From an uncultured Caulobacterales bacterium (lineage in GTDB: Bacteria > Pseudomonadota > Alphaproteobacteria > Caulobacterales > Maricaulaceae): a stretch of DNA of 64,000 nt. Positions 57,269 through 64,000 of the stretch are shown here, one piece after another. The translations under genes and the position numbers were made by a program. The notes below the pieces were generated by a model. It did no database searches. It was not told where the DNA came from and saw only the letters and a program-made list of their open reading frames with translations. Positions within the stretch are counted from its first letter, which is position 1, and each line of letters begins with the position of its first letter. Location: the NCBI GenBank assembly GCA_947503715.1, contig CANNER010000003.1, positions 124,001 to 188,000 on the forward strand, written 5' to 3'.

Positions 57269-59203
57269 TTATTCGTCAATATCCTTGGCGGTGGACGTCC
57301 CACCGATGGGTTTGGGTTTTGGCTTGCGCGTTGTCGGCACAGCCGCGACGGCAGGTTTTCCGCCACCTGACCCATCATTGCGCTTGGGCGGCGTTCCGTC
57401 TTCAAGCAGCGTCTTGATCTCCTCGCCTGAGAGCGTTTCAAACTCGAGGAGAGCTTCGGCGAGCGCAACCCAATCCTTCTTTTTCTTCTTCAGGATTTCG
57501 AGGGCTTTCTCATGCGCCTCAGTAATAAAGCGTTTGATTTCGTCCTCAATCAGGCGCGCCGTATCCGGTGAAATCGCAGAGCCACGCCCAATACCGGGCA
57601 CGAAGGAGCCATTATCCTGTTGCTTATAGGCAATCGGACCGATTTTATCCGACAGGCCCCATTCCGTGACCATGGCCGTCGCGATACGCGTGACCTGCTC
57701 AATATCGGAACTCGCACCAGAGGTGACGCGGTCATAGCCGAAGTGGAGTTCTTCCGCCGCACGACCCCCCATGGCCATCGCCATACGCGCAATCATTTCC
57801 TGACGGGATTGCGAAATCTGATCGCGCTCCGGCAGATATTGGACCATGCCCAGGGCACGCCCGCGCGGGATAATCGTTGCCTTGTGGATCGGCAAACTAC
57901 CTTCCATATTCAGGCCGACAATCGCGTGACCCGCTTCGTGATAGGCTGTATTCTCGCGTTCCTCATCCGTCATGGAGAGTGTCCGACGCTCTGCACCCAT
58001 CAGAACCTTGTCCCGGGCATCATCAAATTCACGTTGCGTGATTTTGAGCTTATTGCGGCGCGCGGACAGAAGCGCTGCCTCATTGACGAGGTTCATCAAG
58101 TCAGCACCGGAAAACCCGGGCGTACCACGCGCAATATATTTCGTTTCAACATCTGCCGCGATGGGCTTGCCCTTCATGTGGACTTCGAGAATTTTCTCGC
58201 GGCCCTGAATATCGGGATACGGGACTTCGATCTGACGGTCAAAACGACCCGGACGCAGGAGCGCTTTATCGAGCACGTCAGGACGGTTCGTTGCGGCAAT
58301 AATAATAATGCCTTCATCCCCCTCAAATCCGTCCATTTCGACAAGAAGCTGGTTTAGGGTCTGCTCGCGCTCTTCGTGGCCACCTGATGTCCCGACACCC
58401 CGATGACGACCGACGGCATCGATCTCGTCAATAAAGATGATACACGGCGCTTGTTTCCGTGCATCGGCGAACATTTCCCGCACGCGGGACGCACCCACAC
58501 CAACAAACATTTCGACAAAGTCGGAACCGGAGATGGTGAAGAATGGGACACCCGCCTCTCCTGCGACGGCGCGCGCGAGAAGTGTCTTACCGGTACCCGG
58601 AGGTCCCACGAGCAAGGCACCTGTCGGGATACGGGCACCCAAACGCGTAAACCGTGTGGGGTCTTGCAGAAATTCCACAACTTCTTGAAGATCTTCTTTC
58701 GCGGCTTCGACACCGGCCACATCGTCAAATGTTTTCTTCTGCGTGTTTTCGGTCAGCAATTTCGCTTTAGACTTACCGAAGTTCATCGCCCCGCCACGAC
58801 CGCCACCCTGCATGTTCCGGAAGAAGAGCAGAAAAAGCGCACCAATGATGAGGAGCGGCAGGAGGCCCATGAGGAGCGAGCCAAACATGCTCTGCTGTTT
58901 GCGCTCTTCGAACTTATAAGGAATATCCGTGCCTTCGAAGATTTCGTCAGCGTTGAGATTTATCGCACCAATATTGGTTTTGTATTTTTCACCGCCCGTC
59001 AGTGTTCCGGTGATCACGCCGCCCTCTGTGTCGATCAGCGCGGATTCGACTTGGCCGGATTCCACACGTTCTTGTAATTGGGAATAGGTCAGTTCATCAC
59101 TCGGCCCGCCCTGAACATCGGAACTGGCCGCTGTTATCATAGCGAGGAGCAGAGCAATCACGATGCCCCAGACAATGAAATTACGGGTATTTACATTTTT
59201 CAT
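57269..59203 (-). CDS. ftsH: ATP-dependent zinc metalloprotease FtsH
   Basis: Membrane AAA+ protease, 644 residues. It has two N-terminal membrane helices ([18 protein letters not shown] and [19 protein letters not shown]) with a periplasmic domain between. The AAA domain has Walker A GPPGTGKT, Walker [10 protein letters not shown], the pore loop near FVEMFVG and the second region of homology. The peptidase domain has zinc motif HEAGH, and the C-terminus is basic with a Lys/Pro-rich tail. It degrades membrane and regulatory proteins. Downstream of tilS. Confidence 0.97.
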   Translation of the reverse strand: MKNVNTRNFIVWGIVIALLLAMITAASSDVQGGPSDELTYSQLQERVESGQVESALIDTEGGVITGTLTGGEKYKTNIGAINLNADEIFEGTDIPYKFEERKQQSMFGSLLMGLLPLLIIGALFLLFFRNMQGGGRGGAMNFGKSKAKLLTENTQKKTFDDVAGVEAAKEDLQEVVEFLQDPTRFTRLGARIPTGALLVGPPGTGKTLLARAVAGEAGVPFFTISGSDFVEMFVGVGASRVREMFADARKQAPCIIFIDEIDAVGRHRGVGTSGGHEEREQTLNQLLVEMDGFEGDEGIIIIAATNRPDVLDKALLRPGRFDRQIEVPYPDIQGREKILEVHMKGKPIAADVETKYIARGTPGFSGADLMNLVNEAALLSARRNKLKITQREFDDARDKVLMGAERRTLSMTDEERENTAYHEAGHAIVGLNMEGSLPIHKATIIPRGRALGMVQYLPERDQISQSRQEMIARMAMAMGGRAAEELHFGYDRVTSGASSDIEQVTRIATAMVTEWGLSDKIGPIAYKQQDNGSFVPGIGRGSAISPDTARLIEDEIKRFITEAHEKALEILKKKKKDWVALAEALLEFETLSGEEIKTLLEDGTPPKRNDGSGGGKPAVAAVPTTRKPKPKPIGGTSTAKDIDE

Positions 59204-59320
59204 TCTGATCGGACCTTTAGGTTCGGGTTATACCAGTCACTTTTACGTCTTTAACATATGGGAGGCCACACGCCAAAAGAAAGCGCCTCAGCTGTCGTAA
59301 ATTTGATAAGCAAGGTTAAC

Positions 59321-60559
59321 TTATACAGTTTGGGGCGGAAATAAGCTCTGCAAGCGCCGCGCCGCAGTGGCGCGAGAAATAAGTTTATCGGTGCTACATG
59401 CGCCCAATCCTAAAGCTTCAGACCCCATTGTAAAAAGTGGTAGACTGGGTCTGACCTGTTCCGGGCAACCTAAAAACTTATCTTTTTCAATTGATTGTCG
59501 GATATTGTAACCGTTACCGAATGCGGGTTCGATCCATACGCCTTTGGATTTCATCTGAATGATAAATCGTCCATCCCAGATGGCGGTTTCGTGTTGCGAC
59601 ACGTATCTTTCCCCTAATGCGGAATGTGTGTCCCTGCCCGAGACTGCGACCTTATCGCGCGTGAATAGAAATCCGTTAGGGCGTTTTACGACCCAAGCCC
59701 CCGCCAGAGTCGCCGCCTGAAAATCGCGATGGGTGAGTCGCTTGGCAAGATTGACGCGTCTCGCCCGGTCAATCGGGCCGCCTGTCCCTGCCACGCTTCT
59801 CAGAATATGGAGTAAGACTTCCGGCTCCGGAACAGCATTTATTTCGACATAGTTCTGGTCACTTATGACGGCATGTTGAGATAACCAAGCCGCATGTCGG
59901 GCGCGTTCTTCCAACAATCGCCGCCGTTCATGTTTTTGCGTCTGCAGGAGGTCCTTTCGAAGATCATTATCCGCGGAAAGCGCCTGCCGCACTTTGATAC
60001 GCGTGAAATCTGAATTTTCATTGGACGGGTCGTCGACGAAATCGAGCCTCTGTTCTCGATTGTAATCTCGAATATCTGCGCGGGACACACTCAACCATGG
60101 CCGGTGTAGCGTGACATCCGCAAGTGCGGGCCAGAGCGCGCCATAAGACCGGTCAGGCATGCCCGCCAATCCCCGCCATCCCGTCTGACGGTCCAGCCTC
60201 ATCAGAAGCGTTTCCGCTTGGTCATCGGCCGTATGGGCCGTGATCAGATTTTCCAATCCCGCCGCGCGGCACATTTCTCCGAGAGCTTTGTAGCGATACG
60301 CCCTCGCCTTGACCTGAATACCCGTTTTCGGACCGTCATTTTGCCAACGGTCAATCTGCACCTCATAGCCGAGTGAGCGGGCAAAAAGGGCGGCCTCCGC
60401 TGCTTCTTCCGCGCTCCCGTCACGAAGCGCGTGATCAATGATAAAAGCATGGGTGACTTTCGGATGATTGCGAAACGCATAAATCATCGCCGTTGAGTCT
60501 CCACCGCCCGAGAAGGCAATGGCAGCAGGGCCGGAGAGTTTAGGCGCAGGAATCGTCAC
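59321..60559 (-). CDS. tilS: tRNA(Ile)-lysidine synthetase
   Basis: Modifies the CAU anticodon of tRNA-Ile with lysidine. The 412 residues have the N-terminal PP-loop ATPase motif SGGGDSTA, HALRDGSAEEA, TAHTADDQAETLLMRL and GLAGMPDRS, then less conserved C-terminal domains. The start is a GTG, 20 bases after cpoB, in the usual alphaproteobacterial pal-cpoB-tilS-ftsH order. Confidence 0.93.
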   Translation of the reverse strand: MTIPAPKLSGPAAIAFSGGGDSTAMIYAFRNHPKVTHAFIIDHALRDGSAEEAAEAALFARSLGYEVQIDRWQNDGPKTGIQVKARAYRYKALGEMCRAAGLENLITAHTADDQAETLLMRLDRQTGWRGLAGMPDRSYGALWPALADVTLHRPWLSVSRADIRDYNREQRLDFVDDPSNENSDFTRIKVRQALSADNDLRKDLLQTQKHERRRLLEERARHAAWLSQHAVISDQNYVEINAVPEPEVLLHILRSVAGTGGPIDRARRVNLAKRLTHRDFQAATLAGAWVVKRPNGFLFTRDKVAVSGRDTHSALGERYVSQHETAIWDGRFIIQMKSKGVWIEPAFGNGYNIRQSIEKDKFLGCPEQVRPSLPLFTMGSEALGLGACSTDKLISRATAARRLQSLFPPQTV

Positions 60560-60579
60560 GTCATCGCCCTATTGAAGGG

Positions 60580-61515
60580 CTAGCAACTCGCGCGGGCCGC
60601 CTCGACTCTCGCTTTTTCCTTCACCGCCTCACTCGCGCGGGGATATTGCGACGGGAAACTGGCCAGCGTAGCGCAGGCATCGGCAGGTTTGCCGAGCTGA
60701 CGCAGGGCTCCTGCCAAACGGACCATTGCGTCCGGCGCTTTTTCGCCGCGCGGGTCGCGTTTCATACTTGTGATATACGCATCCGCCGCGTCCGCAAATC
60801 CGCCGCGCACATAATAGCTCTCGCCCAGCCAATATTGCATTTCACCAACATCCGCCGCGTCGGGATTAAACTGGAGATATTGGCTGAGAGCGATCTGCGC
60901 CCCGCCAAAATCACCTTCTGTGAGAAGGCGCTTACCTTTTTGACCAAGCTCCGCAACATCATTTGGAACATCGGATGTCAGAGATCTGTCTTTTAAGGAC
61001 GGCTGGGCAAGAATTGGAGGCTGCCCAAGGGTCGGGGCCTGTCCTATCACGAGAGGCTGTTCGCTAAATTCCGGTGCCCCGCCTAAGGGGTCGAGCGGTG
61101 TCGTCGGGCCGAGTTGTACGGGGCCCGTGCGACGTTGAATGGGACGCGTTTGTTCCTGTGCAATTAGATCAACCGCATCCAGATGGACCTTCATCCGGCC
61201 GGCCATATCTTGGATAATTTGCAATTCTGTGCGCAATTGCGAGACTTCGCCTTTCAGGCCATCCCGCTCAAATGTAACGCGCTCTAATTCACCGCGCAGC
61301 GCCCGTTGGGCCCCTTCCAGCGCGTCAATCCGTGCCATTAGGCGTTCCGCTGCCGGATCGCCCGTCAACATACGCGATTCCAGTCGCGTCAAACGTTCGG
61401 CGAGCGCAGCGTTCTGCGCCGCAAGTTCTTTCTTCGATTGCGCCTGCGCAGGTGTCGCAAATGACAAGCTCAAAAGCATCAATGTCGCGAATGCGGTTTT
61501 CAGGATGGCGGACAT
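60580..61515 (-). CDS. cpoB: Tol-Pal coordinator CpoB (YbgF)
   Basis: Periplasmic protein linking Tol-Pal with PBP1b during constriction. The 311 residues have a signal peptide (FATPAQAQS), an N-terminal trimeric coiled coil (residues 28-110, ERLTRLESRM...), a Gln/Pro-rich linker (APTLGQPPILAQPS), and three TPR repeats (MQYWLGESYYVRGGFADAADAY). Between pal and tilS. Confidence 0.93.
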   Translation of the reverse strand: MSAILKTAFATLMLLSLSFATPAQAQSKKELAAQNAALAERLTRLESRMLTGDPAAERLMARIDALEGAQRALRGELERVTFERDGLKGEVSQLRTELQIIQDMAGRMKVHLDAVDLIAQEQTRPIQRRTGPVQLGPTTPLDPLGGAPEFSEQPLVIGQAPTLGQPPILAQPSLKDRSLTSDVPNDVAELGQKGKRLLTEGDFGGAQIALSQYLQFNPDAADVGEMQYWLGESYYVRGGFADAADAYITSMKRDPRGEKAPDAMVRLAGALRQLGKPADACATLASFPSQYPRASEAVKEKARVEAARASC

Positions 61516-61615
61516 GTTTGTCTCCGTCTCAATAGGTTACGCCGCCAGCATAGCTGACGGCGTTGAATTTTGGCACTTAATTCGCAGTCAGGGTCATAAA
61601 CACCCGGTTAATGGA

Positions 61616-62188
61616 TTATCCAATCCCACCGAGACGAAGATTGGTATGACCGTTCCGGTTTCTGGACCACCCGGCTTCATTAGCACGCGGGTCGATCGGA
61701 CGTTCTTTTCCGTAGGAAATCGTACGCAGACGATTTGGCGCGACGCCCTGACTGACGAGAAACGCTTTAACACTATCCGCCCGGCGCGCGCCAAGGGCGA
61801 GGTTATATTCCCGCGTACCGCGCTCATCCGCATGGCCTTCGATTGTGGCGGTCGCATCTTGATAGATATTCAACCAATTGGCCTGACGGCGTAAAACATC
61901 CTGCGCTTCGGGGGATAAATTAAACTGATCATACCCAAAGAATACGCGCGGCTCACCACCCGATTGAAAGGCGAAATCATCCTCTGACCCCGGAATGGGG
62001 AGGTTTGGATCCACGAACGGTTCTACCACGGGCGGCAGTGGTTGCGCTTCCGGAATGGGCTCCGGCTCGATGATTTGCGGCTGAACTTCTACAACCGGTT
62101 CCGGCTCCGGCATGAGTTCGGGCTCTGGTTGTGTGGCACAGGCGGACAGAACTAAAAGGGCTGCGCCTGCCATTAGATATTTTTTCAT
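61616..62188 (-). CDS. pal: Peptidoglycan-associated lipoprotein Pal
   Basis: The 190 residues have a lipobox (ALLVLSAC), then a Pro/Glu/Val-rich linker of about 50 residues, longer and more acidic than usual. The OmpA-like domain has FGYDQFNLSPEAQDVL, ATIEGHADERGTREYNLALGARRA. It anchors the outer membrane to peptidoglycan and binds TolB. The last strand reads RNRNGHTNLRL where most Pal end in NRRAV-type residues. ATG 62188 (MKKYLMAG) is chosen for the signal peptide. Confidence 0.94.
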   Translation of the reverse strand: MKKYLMAGAALLVLSACATQPEPELMPEPEPVVEVQPQIIEPEPIPEAQPLPPVVEPFVDPNLPIPGSEDDFAFQSGGEPRVFFGYDQFNLSPEAQDVLRRQANWLNIYQDATATIEGHADERGTREYNLALGARRADSVKAFLVSQGVAPNRLRTISYGKERPIDPRANEAGWSRNRNGHTNLRLGGIG

Positions 62189-62318
62189 TAGTCTCTCCTC
62201 AATCTCTCGAATATTTAAACGCAGGCTTTGGGGCGCAATCAAGGCAAAAAATGGTCAAATCCCGTCAACGGGCTAACAATTTGGAAAGATTGCGTCTTTT
62301 TTCGCTAAAATCACAAAT

Positions 62319-63641
62319 CTAAGGCAGAAGTGGTGACCACGCCGGATCAGACGCCATACCCGGTGTTTCCACCTTACGAAGGTTCTGTCCCGTCAAATCA
62401 ACCGACCAAATTTCCGTTGTGCCGGCGCGGTCCTGTTTCGCGCGGGAGAATATGATGACGCGACCATTCGGGCTCCAGGTCGGGCTTTCATCCAGATAGC
62501 TATTCGTCAGAATACGCTCATTCTTGCCGTCCACATCCATGACGCCAATGCCGAACTTTCCGCCACCGGAGCGCACAAAGGCGATCTTATCTCCGCGCGG
62601 TGACCAAACGGGCGCGCTGTAGCGGCCCTTCCCGAAACTGATCCGTTTCACATTTTTACCGTCCGCATCCATGACATAGAGCTGAGGACTATTCCCACGA
62701 TCAGAGTTAAACACGACCTTACGGCCATCAGGTGAGAAGCTGCCGGATACATCAATGGCCGGGTCCGTTGTCAGCCGTTGGGTCGAACGTGATTTCAGGT
62801 CCATCACATAAATATCGGAATTACCGCGACGTTCCATCGACATGATGAGACGGTCCCCATTCGGTGAAAATTGCGGCGCAAAGGTCATACCCGGGAAATC
62901 ACCCAGAAGTTCACGGCGACCGGTCTCAATATCGAGCAGATAGACCTGCGGGCGGTCATTCTCGTAGCTCATATAAGTGATGGTCTGCGAACTCGGCGAG
63001 AAACGCGGTGTCAGAACGAGGTCAGACCCCCCGAGCAGGTAGATCGGATTTTCACCGTCCTGATCCATAATGGCGAGGCGTTTTTGCTTGTTAATCTTCG
63101 GCCCGCGCTCGTCGATAAAGACGATGCGCGTATCAAAATATCCGGTTTCCCCTGTCAGAGCTTCATAGATCGCGTCCGACGCCTTATGCGCCGTCCGCCG
63201 CCAGTTTTCAGGCGTTGTCGCGAACCTCACACCTTTTAACTGCTCCCCTGCAAAAATATCCCAAAGGCGGAACTCAACGAGGATGCGGCTTGGACTCTCC
63301 TGACGAATTCGACCTGAAACAAGGGCGTCCGCTTTGATCACGCGCCAGTCGGCAAAGGCGGGCTTATAGTCAATATTCGTCTGTGTTTCGAGAAAACTGG
63401 CCGGATCGAGCGAGCGGAAAAGACCGGAGCGTTCGAGGTCCGCACGGATAACTTCCGCGATCTTCTTCCCGAAATCCCGCTCCGCAGAACTATCCGCAAT
63501 AAAGTCCGGAACCGCAATTGGTGTCGGATCGAGATTGCCTTTTGTAATATCAATTTCGAGTTGGGCCGAAGCCGTGCTGCCCAATAATAGGGCGAAGCAT
63601 AACCCGACCAGAAACAGAAAAATTCGCTTGAGAGTTGTCAT
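62319..63641 (-). CDS. tolB: Tol-Pal system protein TolB
   Basis: The 440-residue periplasmic protein has a signal peptide ([10 protein letters not shown]), an N-terminal alpha/beta domain with the TolA-box segment near the mature start, and a six-bladed propeller with repeats of the type [34 protein letters not shown]. It works with Pal and TolA in outer-membrane constriction. Confidence 0.95.
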   Translation of the reverse strand: MTTLKRIFLFLVGLCFALLLGSTASAQLEIDITKGNLDPTPIAVPDFIADSSAERDFGKKIAEVIRADLERSGLFRSLDPASFLETQTNIDYKPAFADWRVIKADALVSGRIRQESPSRILVEFRLWDIFAGEQLKGVRFATTPENWRRTAHKASDAIYEALTGETGYFDTRIVFIDERGPKINKQKRLAIMDQDGENPIYLLGGSDLVLTPRFSPSSQTITYMSYENDRPQVYLLDIETGRRELLGDFPGMTFAPQFSPNGDRLIMSMERRGNSDIYVMDLKSRSTQRLTTDPAIDVSGSFSPDGRKVVFNSDRGNSPQLYVMDADGKNVKRISFGKGRYSAPVWSPRGDKIAFVRSGGGKFGIGVMDVDGKNERILTNSYLDESPTWSPNGRVIIFSRAKQDRAGTTEIWSVDLTGQNLRKVETPGMASDPAWSPLLP

Positions 63642-63652
63642 AAGGCCAGTCT

Positions 63653-64000
63653 TTACAATTCCGGGCGTAAGTTCAAGACGAGTTCGCGCCAAACACCGTA
63701 ACGTTCATCCGGCAGGAAATCATAGGGCGCACATTTATGGACAGCGGCAATGGCTTCGCGTTCCGCCTGTGGCCAGAAGGGATTGCCGGGCGAGAGTTTG
63801 CGCGAGGCCGCTTGGTCGATGAGCTCGACATTTTCGACATGGCCACCGAGGATGAAATTCACCTTCAAACGCACCCGCAAATTCTCCGCATCCGTTGCGG
63901 CCGCCGGCATGCGCCAGCATTTTTGCATGGCCGAAACGAGCAAATCGGTTTCCGTTCCTGTCATGCCGCTCCCCTCGCCCGTCGCGGCGCGGGCTGCGTC
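63653..64000 (-). CDS. tolA: TolA C-terminal part, cut by window edge
   Basis: The 115 visible residues up to the stop contain the C-terminal TonB-like domain of TolA ([50 protein letters not shown]). The upstream part, with the membrane helix and helical stalk, lies outside. The residues [11 protein letters not shown] at the cut edge belong to the stalk end. It precedes tolB by 11 bases, as expected in the tol operon. Confidence 0.88.
   Translation of the reverse strand, partial: DAARAATGEGSGMTGTETDLLVSAMQKCWRMPAAATDAENLRVRLKVNFILGGHVENVELIDQAASRKLSPGNPFWPQAEREAIAAVHKCAPYDFLPDERYGVWRELVLNLRPEL

Overview
The window looks like the chromosome of a marine, aerobic alphaproteobacterium of the Caulobacterales/Maricaulales (Hyphomonadaceae-like) group. 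The pointers are a pleD-divK pair, a dnaE-lolD-lolC-proS-DUF1467 block, an rpsB carrying a C-terminal extension, two LexA sites of the alphaproteobacterial GTTC-N7-GTTC type, a candidate serC leader RNA and a proteorhodopsin/blh pair. I cannot name the genus from sequence alone.

Layout. 0-4.3 kb: pyrH (cut by the window edge), tsf, rpsB and an orphan TadG-like protein. 4.4-13.1 kb: dnaE with a 31-codon SidA-like gene and a LexA box in front of it, an APC permease on the opposite strand, then lolD, lolC, proS and a DUF1467 gene. 13.2-20.5 kb: a membrane protein, a long non-coding repeat (copy A), a NUDIX gene, rpmG, pleD-divK, and a LexA-boxed dinB. 20.6-25.7 kb: small house genes (trypsin-like protease, DUF1330, MAPEG, cold-shock protein, porin-like protein, PA0069-type radical SAM), two tandem SemiSWEETs and a degenerate BLUF protein. 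25.9-28.3 kb: the most plastic stretch, with repeat copy B (inverted relative to A), palindromic repeats, a frameshifted GIY-YIG gene, an AT-rich orphan and a 3'-end fragment of thiC. 28.3-31.3 kb: a histidine phosphatase, a flavodoxin-fold oxidoreductase and thiC. 31.5-45.5 kb: accessory metabolic and envelope genes, including an intact BLUF photosensor and a tightly coupled GST/aldo-keto reductase/Gfo-Idh/TauD operon. 45.7-48.6 kb: serC-serA with a leader. 48.6-51 kb: PagL-like protein, blh and a blue-type proteorhodopsin. 51-57 kb: purA, unknown genes, a DMT exporter, thiD and folP. 57-64 kb: ftsH, tilS, cpoB, pal, tolB and the 3' end of tolA.

How the parts relate. Two separate loci (SidA-like/dnaE and dinB) carry the same LexA operator and so form part of an SOS regulon: a possible division inhibitor plus a translesion polymerase. 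PleD and DivK are the conserved cell-cycle and c-di-GMP pair. Rhodopsin plus Blh gives a light-driven proton pump with its own retinal supply, and a BLUF photosensor adds blue-light sensing. thiC and thiD serve thiamine synthesis. serC and serA serve serine synthesis. cpoB, pal, tolB and tolA form the Tol-Pal envelope-constriction system. The least explained element is the pair of diverged, inverted non-coding repeats of about 650 bp at 14.2 and 25.9 kb.
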